A stretch of 64,000 nucleotides of DNA, taken from positions 186,001 through 250,000 of the forward strand of contig NZ_CBXV010000005.1 of NCBI RefSeq assembly GCF_000820845.2, given 5' to 3'. The notes under the pieces were generated by a model that made no database searches, was not told where the DNA came from, and saw only the letters and a program-made list of their open reading frames with translations. Made by a program: the position numbers and the translations under genes. Below are positions 16,866 through 24,835 of the stretch, piece after piece; position 1 is the first letter of the stretch, and each line of letters begins with the position of its first letter. The DNA is from Pyrinomonas methylaliphatogenes. GTDB taxonomy: Bacteria; Acidobacteriota; Blastocatellia; Pyrinomonadales; Pyrinomonadaceae.

Positions 16866-18622
16866 TTGTTAATCGCCACCAAGTAGCGTCTGATCGCAGC
16901 CCATGTTGCCCACGACCTGAGGAGTTTGTTCTGCAACGATCCGCATAGCTCCAAGGTTCTGAAGTAATCCGCTTCGCTCATTCGATCTAGCAGGGAGAAA
17001 AGACTGGCTGAGTCATCGCTCACGTACAATTCGTTCATGAGATCGTGAACGCTGATCTTGAACGTGATGGCCGATCTGTCGATCTTGAACTCTTCCATCT
17101 TGTTGATCTCTTGGATCGCCGTTTTCGCTTCTTCGAAACCGCGATTGGCATCCAATAGCATCCAAGTTTGAGCGATGATAATCTTCGATTGGACGCGATC
17201 CTGCGCATCTTGTACTCGGGAGCTTTCAGAGATGGCTCGGTCAAGCGTTTCGGAGGCGCGAGCTAGATCGTTTCGCTTGGATGCCACTTTCGCTAGTTCA
17301 CAAAACAGGATGGTCTTCAGTATTGGCTCTTCTATTTTGTCGATGGCATCGTCTTCAAGAATGAGCTCATCGTTGCGTTTAAGCTTCTCTCGAATTTCCC
17401 AAAAGTTGAGATAATCTGTGACCTCCCGTCGCAAAGTCGGATCGCTGATCTTGTCGGCGAGGCGGCGGGCGGCGACGAAATCCTTCTTCGCCAGAAGATG
17501 GGCTTGGATGATGGTGAAGTACTCCAAATCACGCCTTCTAGCGTCAGCGATCTTATCCGCTCGCTGCGCCCTCTCTTCCCATAGCTCTTCGCCTTCTAGG
17601 GATTGGCGTTCGCTCTCGCGCCGCAAGCGGTCTTGTAGCTCGGCTTCCGCCCGCGGCACGTCGGGCAACAGGCTGCTCAGCCTCGCTTGGACCTCCGTTG
17701 CTAAGTCTGGGGTCAAAGCTTGGAATTGTGGGAGGAGGTTTTTGAGCGCGAAATAGATGACCGGTGCTGGGATGTCTTGGCTTGTGGTAAGTTTGTTGAA
17801 AGCGAAGAAGAGGAATCGCCGGGCTAGGGACTCGTTCTTCGGCGGGGCGGAAAGATTGCCGTTGACGTTAGCGGCGTTGTATTGGCCAACGAGAGTGTAG
17901 ACGATTCGCGGCTGTGGCGAGAATAAGTAGGAAGCCAAAATCATCGCCTCGTTCGCCTCATGGAGCGGTCGCAGACTCAGGACCTCGATCGCGTTTGTAA
18001 ACAGATGATCGGCTTCGTCAGGTGACTTCTCGCGAAGCTCAGCGAGAAAATAGTAATGCCGAGGCAAAACGTACTGGCGCACGCTCTCGCGAAAAAGGTA
18101 TGCTCCTGCGAGTTTATCCTTTTGGAACGCTTGAAGGGCAGAGATGAGAAGCAGCTCCGATCGCTCGCTAGAGCCTTGTTGGTTGAGCCTCGCTTTAGAA
18201 TCATCGCCGCTTTTCCCGCTCCACCCATCCAAAAACTCGCGCGCTAGCTTCGGATCGTGTTTGGCCGCGATGCTGATGATCTGTCGAAGAAGTGGGGTGG
18301 CGCGTTTGGAATCTTCGATCCTCTGTTGATCAGAAATGGCATCGAACGCTTGTCGCAGCGTTTGTCGCGCAAAGGTTTCGTCTCTTTCCCACAGCGCATC
18401 GGCAATTGCGGTCAGTAACCTGATTCGCTCTTCGAGCGGTTCGAGCGTGGAGACTTCAACAGCAATCCGCTTGGCGCGGAAGAGCGCATCCTCCTCTTTG
18501 ACTTTGGCTTCGACGATTTCGGGCGTTCGATCGGCTTTGGGACGACTGCGTTGGGCATGACAGAAGGGCGCCGCGATGAGGCTCAACCAAACACCGATCG
18601 CAATCAACAGTGGCGCCCTCAT
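16862..18622 (-). CDS. Secreted alpha-helical repeat protein (paralogue of 21474-23294)
   Basis: 586 residues. N-terminal signal peptide (MRAPLLIAIGVWLSLIAAPFCHAQ), then an almost wholly helical sequence of TPR-like units (for example RIRLLTAIADALWERDETFARQTLRQAFDAI, YFALKNLLPQFQALTPDLATEVQARLSSLLP). Matching units occur in the 606-residue protein (FFALRRLLPFFQQYLPDKLPAVQAQMNLLA). No catalytic motif is visible; probably a periplasmic scaffold. The pair belongs to a family seen in Acidobacteriota but not functionally known. The 93-codon frame follows by ATGA overlap. Confidence 0.82.
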   Translation of the reverse strand: MRAPLLIAIGVWLSLIAAPFCHAQRSRPKADRTPEIVEAKVKEEDALFRAKRIAVEVSTLEPLEERIRLLTAIADALWERDETFARQTLRQAFDAISDQQRIEDSKRATPLLRQIISIAAKHDPKLAREFLDGWSGKSGDDSKARLNQQGSSERSELLLISALQAFQKDKLAGAYLFRESVRQYVLPRHYYFLAELREKSPDEADHLFTNAIEVLSLRPLHEANEAMILASYLFSPQPRIVYTLVGQYNAANVNGNLSAPPKNESLARRFLFFAFNKLTTSQDIPAPVIYFALKNLLPQFQALTPDLATEVQARLSSLLPDVPRAEAELQDRLRRESERQSLEGEELWEERAQRADKIADARRRDLEYFTIIQAHLLAKKDFVAARRLADKISDPTLRREVTDYLNFWEIREKLKRNDELILEDDAIDKIEEPILKTILFCELAKVASKRNDLARASETLDRAISESSRVQDAQDRVQSKIIIAQTWMLLDANRGFEEAKTAIQEINKMEEFKIDRSAITFKISVHDLMNELYVSDDSASLFSLLDRMSEADYFRTLELCGSLQNKLLRSWATWAAIRRYLVAINK

Positions 18623-18800
18623 GGCCGACCTCAGGTCAGGAGATCAGAATCCTGCGTAAACTGTTAGTTCGGTTCGGAGATTCGGGATCTTACCTCAATT
18701 CCTTTACAGTTTGAAACGGTAGACATCGCACCGCGAAGCTTCCGTCGAAGCGGAAGCCTGCGTTGCGCCCAACGTCACTATTTCAATATTTTGAGAGGTG

Positions 18801-18893
18801 GTTGATCAAATGCTCATTTCACTCGCGTGAGACAAACGGACCAAGCTCCCCGCCGGGCAGATGATAGTTGACCGAATGCTCATTTCACTCGCG
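18801..18893. repeat. Two-copy direct repeat, 27 bp, 66-bp period
   Basis: Copies at 18801-18827 and 18867-18893 match at 25 of 27 positions (core aatgctcatttcactcgcg). They lie between the 586-residue gene and the Cys-rich gene, the second copy 22 bp beyond the stop of the latter. Confidence 0.88.
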
Positions 18894-18915
18894 AGCATTT
18901 CTAAGCCGAAGGCGC

Positions 18916-19206
18916 TCAGGGAAGAATTGGGCCCGGACCGGGCGAGACCCTCTCCCCGCAAGAGGCGCTTCCTGCCGGTCTGATGATGCTCGGATCATTA
19001 GGATCGCTAACGTAACATTGAACCGAGCATCCAGCATAAGAAGCGTATTCGCCATCGCACCCGGCATCAAACTGGCAAAAGATCCCATCTTGTCTGTTGA
19101 TCCTGCAACTAAACCACGACGCGCGAGTGGCGGATGTTTCAGCGATCAAAATCATTAACAAGCAAAAGCCGAGAGGGGCAAATAGGCGAAAGACGGCACG
19201 TCTCAT
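18916..19206 (-). CDS. Small secreted cysteine-rich protein (96 residues), unknown
   Basis: Signal peptide-like N-terminus (MRRAVFRLFAPLGFCLLMIL) followed by a short domain with Cys residues in SCRINRQDGIFCQFDAGCDG, AGCSVQCYV and ASCGE, likely disulphide-bonded outside the cytoplasm. GAGGG lies eight bases before the ATG. A perfect FNR-type palindrome is 80 bp upstream. A different frame of 67 codons (18885-19088) overlaps but lacks these features. The Cys-rich C-terminus of the 199-residue protein at 23399 is a possible analogue in the second module. Confidence 0.7.
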   Translation of the reverse strand: MRRAVFRLFAPLGFCLLMILIAETSATRASWFSCRINRQDGIFCQFDAGCDGEYASYAGCSVQCYVSDPNDPSIIRPAGSASCGERVSPGPGPILP

Positions 19207-19285
19207 GACATTACCCTCGTAGCGAATTTTGGAATAGTTTCTTCCGAGTTTTTCGAGACGTTAAACTCCGCCGTTCTGTTCGTCA

Positions 19286-19299
19286 TTGATCTAGATCAA
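19286..19299. promoter_or_regulatory. FNR-type operator TTGAT-CTAG-ATCAA
   Basis: Perfect 14-bp match to the FNR consensus TTGAT-N4-ATCAA, 80 bp before the start of the Cys-rich gene. TTTAAC (19265-19260 on the minus strand) lies 20 bp further on, close to the spacing of an activator site at about -40. The candidate regulator is the ExxSR Crp/Fnr protein at 14668-15381. Confidence 0.7.
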
Positions 19300-19402
19300 G
19301 TCGATTCTGGATTCAATCTCATCAAGTGAGCGGGCCAACGCATCCGAACGTTTGACGCGCACCTCGATGCGACGAAACGCCTCTTCTTGGGCCGAAGATA
19401 AG

Positions 19403-19512
19403 GCGGGAAAGGTAAGCGGCAAAAGGCCGATAATGTTAGGTAAGTCGCGCTTGCTCGCTCAAATAATCGTTGTAAGCGGGGAAGGTAAGCTGAAAGGGGC
19501 TGATAATGTTAG
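19403..19512. repeat. Two-copy direct repeat, 37 bp, 73-bp period
   Basis: Copies at 19403-19439 and 19476-19512, about 85 percent identical, sharing the end gataatgttag. They stand directly before the VWA pseudogene remnant. Confidence 0.85.
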
Positions 19513-19808
19513 ATCACATCAAGGGGAACCAATCGGACTCTCCGACGCGCGCGCGTTGCGTATCCCCATCGGCGCGGCGACCGCTGCCCCGTTCAACCCT
19601 TATGTGCAGATGATCGAAGCATTGCGCCGCTTTTCAAGGCACGGGCGCGCCCGTGAGCATCGCGCCTTTCTTGCGCGAGATCGGCGCCTCGCTGCAACGT
19701 CAACTCGCCATCACCTATCTTTCGACGCACTCGAATCGAGGCTTTCACCGAATAGGGATCCGGGCGGAGGGCCTCGAATTGCGCTATCCGCCCGGTTACA
19801 CCAGATAG
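19513..19808 (+). pseudogene. 3' remnant of a VWFA-related secreted protein gene
   Basis: One frame reads RIPIGAATAAPFNPYVQMIEAL and, after a single-base frame change near 19640, another reads GAPVSIAPFLREIGASLQRQ, QLAITYLSTHSNRGFHRIGI and ends LRYPPGYTR at TAG 19806-19808. The tail (..QLAITY...H.I.I...) resembles the C-terminus of acidobacterial VWFA-related proteins, for example DIAAQYLITYTPRR...RHIEIAPRR in the intact gene at 49625-50737. There is no start or 5' part. Confidence 0.6.
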
Positions 19809-19835
19809 GTTGCTTCCGGCGCCTGAGCGCTTGCG

Positions 19836-20855
19836 TCACGCTTCGTCCGCGCGGCGTTTGGGAAACGCGAGCGACAATCCGACCGACGCCACGATGACGG
19901 CGAGGATGATGCCGAGCGACCACTGAATGGGGAGCTTGCCGCCGTAAAAGTCGTTGAGCCAAGCCATCTTGAGCCCGACGAAGATGAGCACCGCGGCCAA
20001 CCCGTAGCGGAGCAAGTGGAACTTGTCGACGGCGCCAGCGAGCAGAAAGTACATCGCGCGCAGACCCAGAATGGCGAAGACGTTCGAGGTGAAGACGATC
20101 AGCGGTTCGTCCGTCAAGGCGTAGATGGCCGGCACCGAATCGACGGCGAAGATGATGTCGCTCGTTTCAACAAAGAGCAGCGCGATGAAGAGCGGCGTCG
20201 CGTGCCAGACGCCGTTCAGTTTGACGAAGAAGCTCTGCCCGTGAAATTCCGGGGTGATGGGAAACAAGCGGCGAAAGAGCTTGATTATGGGATTGCCGCT
20301 CGGATCGATGCCTTTGTCCGGCGCAAAGAGCATCTTGATTCCGGTGAAGATGAGGAACAGTCCGAATAGCACCACGATCCAGTGGTACTGCAGCAACACG
20401 GCTCCGAGCGCGATGAAGATGGCGCGAAAAACGAGCGCTCCGATGATGCCGTAAAAAAGGATGCGGTGCTGGTATTTCGCCGGGATCGCGAAATAGCTGA
20501 AGACCAGCACGAAGACGAAGATGTTGTCAACGGAGAGCGATTTTTCGACGATGTACCCGGTGAGAAATTCGAGCGCCGTTTGCCAAGCGGCCGCTTGCGG
20601 ATCGAAACCGGGGATGGACATCAAGCGCGCATCTTGCGCAAACTTCCAGAGCGCATAGCGGTAGAGAAGAAGATTGAACGCCAGCGCCAGCGCCACCCAA
20701 ACGATGCTCCAGATGGTCGCCTCGCGGAATGAGACCTCGTGCGCTTGGCGGTGAAAGACGCCGAGGTCGAGCGCGAGCAGGAAAAGCACGAAGCCGACAA
20801 ATGCGGCATAGAACCACCAGTATTCGACGAACGGGAAAAGCTCTACAGTCATCAT
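19836..20855 (-). CDS. TerC/Alx-family membrane protein, likely manganese exporter
   Basis: 339 residues, the long Alx-type form, with about nine membrane spans. Family residues include ALDLGVFHR near residue 30 and the conserved acidic pairs VEKSLSVDNIFVFVLVFSYF and LFVETSDIIFAVDSVPAI in membrane spans, which bind metal in the family. Alx/TerC proteins relieve manganese stress and help metallate exported proteins. The yybP-ykoY riboswitch upstream supports Mn-dependent control. Two possible start codons (20855 and 20852) lie side by side. Confidence 0.92.
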   Translation of the reverse strand: MMTVELFPFVEYWWFYAAFVGFVLFLLALDLGVFHRQAHEVSFREATIWSIVWVALALAFNLLLYRYALWKFAQDARLMSIPGFDPQAAAWQTALEFLTGYIVEKSLSVDNIFVFVLVFSYFAIPAKYQHRILFYGIIGALVFRAIFIALGAVLLQYHWIVVLFGLFLIFTGIKMLFAPDKGIDPSGNPIIKLFRRLFPITPEFHGQSFFVKLNGVWHATPLFIALLFVETSDIIFAVDSVPAIYALTDEPLIVFTSNVFAILGLRAMYFLLAGAVDKFHLLRYGLAAVLIFVGLKMAWLNDFYGGKLPIQWSLGIILAVIVASVGLSLAFPKRRADEA

Positions 20856-20924
20856 CTGTTAATTCGGTCCTTTCGCTTTCGTCTCTGACGTCGAGGCCGA
20901 TTGGCCTTCGGTCCAACGAGCGCG

Positions 20925-20973
20925 CGAAAAGACGAAAGACCTTTTGCGCGCTCGTCGCGCGGCAAAAGGTCTT
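20925..20973 (-). terminator. Expression-platform terminator of the terC riboswitch
   Basis: Perfect 12-bp stem (AAGACCTTTTGC with GCAAAAGGTCTT, at 20973-20962 and 20947-20936) followed on the minus strand by TCGTCTTTTCG. It lies between the aptamer and the terC start, fitting a transcription-terminating riboswitch. Confidence 0.75.
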
Positions 20974-20984
20974 GATCGTCGAAC

Positions 20985-21085
20985 CCTACTGGTTCTTACC
21001 GGTAGGCCGGATCGCGCATTGGCGACCGTCTTGACGACCTTACCGGACCACCTTGCGGGGTGATCTACTCCCCTTTTGGGCGAAG
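20985..21085 (-). ncRNA. yybP-ykoY (Mn2+) riboswitch aptamer
   Basis: The minus strand carries AAAAGGGGAGTAG (GGGGAGTAG at 21073-21065), the hallmark of this class, followed by a hairpin GATCACC-ccgcaa-GGTGGTC and then the second conserved part ending CCGGCCTACCGG. It starts just after a consensus promoter and precedes a terminator and a TerC/Alx gene, the commonest partner of this riboswitch. Identified from motif and context; no covariance model was run. Confidence 0.85.
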
Positions 21086-21090
21086 CAGAG

Positions 21091-21119
21091 ATTCTACGGA
21101 GCGACGCCAGGTGGGTCAA
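21091..21119 (-). promoter_or_regulatory. Promoter of the riboswitch-terC unit
   Basis: TTGACC (21119-21114), 17-bp spacer, TAGAAT (21096-21091). The predicted start near 21084 is directly before the riboswitch. Confidence 0.8.
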
Positions 21120-21242
21120 GCTTTTCGCGCCGCGGACGGTGAGACGACCGGTTTCGGCGAAAGCCGACGTCCTCGCTCGGTTAGCTCGATCTCGCGGTTC
21201 AGCCCGCTACTCTGCAACCTTCACGCGCACGAACCTAGTTGG

Positions 21243-21338
21243 TCGCTTGACGCGCACTTCGATGCAGCGAGACTCATACGAGTACGCCCTATACAAGGTT
21301 TCAATCCCACGCTTGACGCGCACTTCGATGCAGCGAGA
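21243..21338. repeat. Two-copy direct repeat, 30 bp, 66-bp period
   Basis: Identical 30-bp copies at 21243-21272 and 21309-21338 (core cttgacgcgcacttcgatgc). A diverged third relative lies at 19350-19390, on the other side of terC, and similarity runs on past the repeat (ttcttgg...ccgag). GTTTCAATCCC, reminiscent of some CRISPR repeats, occurs once between the copies. Confidence 0.88.
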
Positions 21339-21473
21339 CGCCACTTCTTGGATTGCCGAGAAAGCAGCGAGAGGGCAAAAAAGATGACGTTGGCCGCGGC
21401 AACGCCTTGCCGACGACGATCATGCTGGCCTCGCTTGAAAGAAACTGTTCAGAGCGCTCGTCGGTTCTGTCGA

Positions 21474-23294
21474 TCATCCCTTTTTCAGTTGACTCGCTGC
21501 GACTGCAAGCAACGACAGTGATCTTTGTTGCTCGTCTTTGATGTTCCTCGCTAAACTGGTCGCTTGGTACAGATCATCGAGCGCAAGTTGCGCAAACAGC
21601 GCGGCCAAGCTCAAGCTCGGCGCCTTCAATTTGTAGATCGAGATTTCGTCATCGGTCTTCGTCAGAATCGAGATTTCGGGCTCGACCTTGAAGAAGGTTG
21701 CCGCGTTAGCCGTTTCCACCGCTTCGGCGGCGATCTGCCAAGCCCGCAGTTTGTCATAACCGAAGTAGGCGTTAGCGATCGCGCTCAGGGCCGGAGCTTT
21801 CCATTGTTCCTCGCGGCTCGCTTTGCGCGCTTCGGCGAGGGCCATCTCCAGCAGTTCGCGCGCTTCCAGTCCTCTCTCTTTGCCGAGCAGCGTCGCGATC
21901 TCGGTCAGGAACCAGATTCGATGTAGTGGCGCGATGTTGGCTTTCCTGAGCAGTTCCATCGCCTTGTCGGGCTGGCGTTGTTCGATGAGTTTGCTGATGA
22001 GCGCCACCTCGACGAAAGCCAATATCTGTTCCTTCAAAGAAGGATCGGAGATCTGTTCCGCGAGCTCGCGAGCCTTCAGCTCTCCTTTCATCGCGGCGGC
22101 ACGCGCCGCCCGCGAGCGGGCAAGATCAGCCGCGCGAACGCCGTCGGTTTCGGTGGAGTTCGCGTCGCTCTCCGGTTTGATCCCTTCTTCAGCGAACTGT
22201 TCCGTTCTTTCGCGCGCGCTCGACGATGCGTTCTGCGCAAGCAGGTTCATTTGCGCTTGCACGGCGGGGAGTTTGTCGGGCAGATATTGCTGGAAGAAAG
22301 GTAGCAGCCGTCGGAGCGCGAAGAAAGCGCTGGAGATCTCGGCGGTCGTCATCGTTTGCGGCGGGCGCAAGAGGATTTGCGCTGCGGCCAGCAGAAAGTC
22401 GCGCCGCAATCCTTCGGGTATGTTCCAGTTCTCCTGCGGACGGTCGAGTTTCTGGACGATTGTGCCGTTGGCGGTCACCGCCGCGAGCACGTTGGGAGTG
22501 AAGACATAAGAAGAGAGCAGAGAGAGCGAAGCGGCATCCGCCATCGGATCGGACAGAAGCCTTTTGACGAGCGCTGAAAAGCGCGCATCCGCGGCGGCTG
22601 GCGCAGCCTTTCGCAGCGCGATCAAGAAGATCACGCCTTGCATTGTCGGTCTGGTCAAGGCCGGATCGGCAACCGCCACGGCACGCTCGGTCTCGCCCTT
22701 CTCCAGCAGATACAGGGCCAGCTCCAGCCTTCGCTCGGTCGCCAAGTCGGGATCGGTCGGATCGAAACTTCTATTACTCTGCTCCTCTTCTTCCGGGGTT
22801 TTGTTCTCTAGGCTCGCGAGCAATTCTTCGGCCAGTTTTCTGTCGCGCAGCGCAACCGCTTGCAGGATCTCACCGCGCAAGTTGGGCGGCAGCGGAATGA
22901 AGCCGATCTTGCTTTCTCCGGAGAAGAACTTCTTTTTCTTCTCTTCGATCGCCTGCCGCTCGGCATCTTCGATCTCGGTCGCCATCTTCCAAGCTCGACG
23001 GAAGATGGCCCGTGATCTTTCCGGATCGGCTTCCCATAGCAGATCGGCAGCCTTAATTTGCACGCGGACGCCGATAACGCGATCCTCGTATTTCACCGCT
23101 TCGTCCGCCAGCGAGACGATCAGTGAAAGCGCGAAATCGCGCTTGGCGCGTCGTTCGAGTTCCTGCGCAGAAGGAGGAGCCTTCTGCCTTTCGGCGGATC
23201 GAGGGGGCTGCTTCGGGGTGGCGGTCGTTTGACCGAGCGCGACTTGGGCAAGAGGGGAGAAGATCGCTGCCATGATCAGATACCAAACGCGCAT
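21474..23294 (-). CDS. Secreted alpha-helical repeat protein (paralogue of 16862-18622)
   Basis: 606 residues with a signal peptide (MRVWYLIMAAIFSPLAQVALGQ), a charged linker and many helical units such as VQIKAADLLWEADPERSRAIFRRAW and ELAEQISDPSLKEQILAFVEVALI. The last can be aligned with RLADKISDPTLRREVTDYLNFWEI in the other paralogue. The function is unknown; a periplasmic or lipoprotein-like scaffold is plausible. It follows the 199-residue secreted protein and a Crp/Fnr gene on the same strand, repeating the gene set of 14.7-19.2 kb. Confidence 0.82.
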   Translation of the reverse strand: MRVWYLIMAAIFSPLAQVALGQTTATPKQPPRSAERQKAPPSAQELERRAKRDFALSLIVSLADEAVKYEDRVIGVRVQIKAADLLWEADPERSRAIFRRAWKMATEIEDAERQAIEEKKKKFFSGESKIGFIPLPPNLRGEILQAVALRDRKLAEELLASLENKTPEEEEQSNRSFDPTDPDLATERRLELALYLLEKGETERAVAVADPALTRPTMQGVIFLIALRKAAPAAADARFSALVKRLLSDPMADAASLSLLSSYVFTPNVLAAVTANGTIVQKLDRPQENWNIPEGLRRDFLLAAAQILLRPPQTMTTAEISSAFFALRRLLPFFQQYLPDKLPAVQAQMNLLAQNASSSARERTEQFAEEGIKPESDANSTETDGVRAADLARSRAARAAAMKGELKARELAEQISDPSLKEQILAFVEVALISKLIEQRQPDKAMELLRKANIAPLHRIWFLTEIATLLGKERGLEARELLEMALAEARKASREEQWKAPALSAIANAYFGYDKLRAWQIAAEAVETANAATFFKVEPEISILTKTDDEISIYKLKAPSLSLAALFAQLALDDLYQATSLARNIKDEQQRSLSLLAVAASQLKKG

Positions 23295-23398
23295 CGTTTT
23301 CTGCTCTCTTGAGCGGGTCCAAGTGGACCGAAATATGGGAAGGCGGTTCTCCGTTGTTCGTAAATTTTACCCGATCTCCTGGAAGAAATAGCAAAAGA

Positions 23399-23998
23399 TT
23401 ATCTGCCAATCACGCAGACTATTCCGCAGTCTCCATACCTTATACACCTGTTAGGGTCTGGGCAGCATACTGTGTTGCCATACGAGCCGCAACCGGGAAT
23501 TTGGACGGTAGCCGAAATCTTCTCAAACGGATCGTCGGCGTAGTTCCTTCTAGCCCCAACGATTTTGAGCATTAACGGCGCTTCGTTCGCCTTTCTCTTT
23601 AGACCAATGAGCTGAGAAAGATCGAGCGTTTCGCCGCGATTAAGCACGCGAGAAAAAAGAAGTCTCCTCGGAAGCGTATTCAAATCCGAGCAACGCTCGA
23701 CTTTGCCAATATCGCCGAAGATGGCTGAAACTTCTACTCTGACGCCGTCGCTCTCAGCTATAGGCAGAATCTCCAATCCTGATACTTTCTCGGAGTTTAG
23801 TTCACCTTTTTCGACTCTGATGATTCCAATCAGCTTTTTGTCTCCTGTAGCAGCAGGAAGATAGAAGGCGTTAGCGAGATTGATTTCGATGCCCAATGGG
23901 CGATGGTCTTGCCTATTTGCAGGGTCTTGCGCTTTCGACCATCCGATAACGAACAGAAGCGCAACCAGTAGCGACGCAAGCAGCCTTCTGATCGCCAT
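23399..23998 (-). CDS. Secreted protein with Cys-rich C-terminus, unknown
   Basis: 199 residues from ATG 23998, which has GGAGG eight bases upstream; GTG 24007 would overlap that site. Signal peptide MAIRRLLASLLVALLFVIGWSKAQ. The middle is a beta-rich domain (IGIIRVEKGELNSEKVSGLE). The last 30 residues hold six Cys (GCGSYGNTVCCPDPNRCIRY, GDCGIVCV). No family was recognised. Two tandem FNR-like boxes lie 73-108 bp upstream, so control by the neighbouring Crp/Fnr protein is likely. Confidence 0.72.
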   Translation of the reverse strand: MAIRRLLASLLVALLFVIGWSKAQDPANRQDHRPLGIEINLANAFYLPAATGDKKLIGIIRVEKGELNSEKVSGLEILPIAESDGVRVEVSAIFGDIGKVERCSDLNTLPRRLLFSRVLNRGETLDLSQLIGLKRKANEAPLMLKIVGARRNYADDPFEKISATVQIPGCGSYGNTVCCPDPNRCIRYGDCGIVCVIGR

Positions 23999-24070
23999 TT
24001 TCAACACCTCCCGTGGATTCAGAGATTCTCTCGCCAGTGAGCTTCTTACACCGATGCTTTTCTCCGGTCA

Positions 24071-24106
24071 TTGCACTGGTACAAGTCCGTTTTTGATCTA
24101 GTGCAA
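24071..24106 (-). promoter_or_regulatory. Two FNR-like boxes spaced 22 bp centre to centre
   Basis: On the minus strand TTGCA-CTAG-ATCAA (24106-24093) and TTGTA-CCAG-TGCAA (24084-24071). Both are near-palindromes built on TTG-N8-CAA, exactly two helical turns apart, in front of the 199-residue secreted protein gene and just after the gene for the SxxSR-type Crp/Fnr regulator. Confidence 0.55.
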
Positions 24107-24129
24107 TTCGCCGCATGCGCCGCTGGTTT

Positions 24130-24795
24130 TCAAAGACCCGGAACTTCCTGATGCCAGAGTCTCTGCGGATCGAAGACGACGATCCAGCCCATTCTCCTTT
24201 GAATGAGGCCCTGTTGCTCCAACCTTTTGAGCATCCGGCTGAGATAAGAGGGCGTCACCGCGATCAACTGCGCTATCTCCTCTTGTTTCAAGGGAAATTG
24301 AAGGCGAATGCCGCGAGACGTCTCGATGCTCTCCGTCTGTGAGATTAGGTCCCAAAGCAATTGTTCGAGCCGTTGTTGAGCCGTACATTGACTCAGTTGA
24401 ATCGTGCGGTCAATCTGCTCGTAGACTTCGCGGCTGAGCATCTCAAGAAGGTAACGCGAGATGGCGACATTGGTCTCGATGAGCCGGAGCAAGAGCCTGG
24501 CGGGGATCGGGCGCAATCGGCATTCCGTCGCGGTGATGGCCGTCACCGGAGATGGCAGCCGCAGAATCACCGATGCGGCGCCGAGCACCCAGCCCGGAAA
24601 GCGCAACGCGACAGTCACTTCTTGTCCGCGATCGCCGAAACGGACGAGTCGGATCAAGCCTTGTTCGATCAAGTAGGTTTCGTTGACCGCCGACGCTTGC
24701 CCGAAAAGTTCCGTTCCAGCGCGATACCTTTGCGCTGGCTTCACCCCTTCAACCGCACGCCAAATCCTCAAAAATTCGAGCTTCTTCGCTGGCAT
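24130..24795 (-). CDS. Crp/Fnr-family transcription regulator, SxxSR type
   Basis: 221 residues from ATG 24795, preceded by CAGGAG; the longer open frame upstream overlaps the next gene and is not used. Beta-roll sensor domain, dimer helix, and HTH with recognition helix AVTPSYLSRMLKRLEQQG, where Ser replaces the Glu of FNR. No Fe-S Cys cluster. The protein is a clear paralogue of the regulator at 14668. The changed helix agrees with the altered half-sites (TTGCA instead of TTGAT) found immediately downstream. Confidence 0.9.
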   Translation of the reverse strand: MPAKKLEFLRIWRAVEGVKPAQRYRAGTELFGQASAVNETYLIEQGLIRLVRFGDRGQEVTVALRFPGWVLGAASVILRLPSPVTAITATECRLRPIPARLLLRLIETNVAISRYLLEMLSREVYEQIDRTIQLSQCTAQQRLEQLLWDLISQTESIETSRGIRLQFPLKQEEIAQLIAVTPSYLSRMLKRLEQQGLIQRRMGWIVVFDPQRLWHQEVPGL

Positions 24796-24835
24796 GGCGA
24801 GGGCTCCTGCGTTTCGGCTCGTTGGATGAGCGAAT

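Noticed and set aside
18885-19088. 67-codon minus-strand frame overlapping the Cys-rich gene
   Set aside because: Different frame, no ribosome-binding site, no signal peptide, and it ends inside a repeat; the 96-codon frame has all these features.
21298-21308. GTTTCAATCCC as a CRISPR repeat fragment
   Set aside because: Occurs once only, outside the repeated unit, without spacers or partner repeats.
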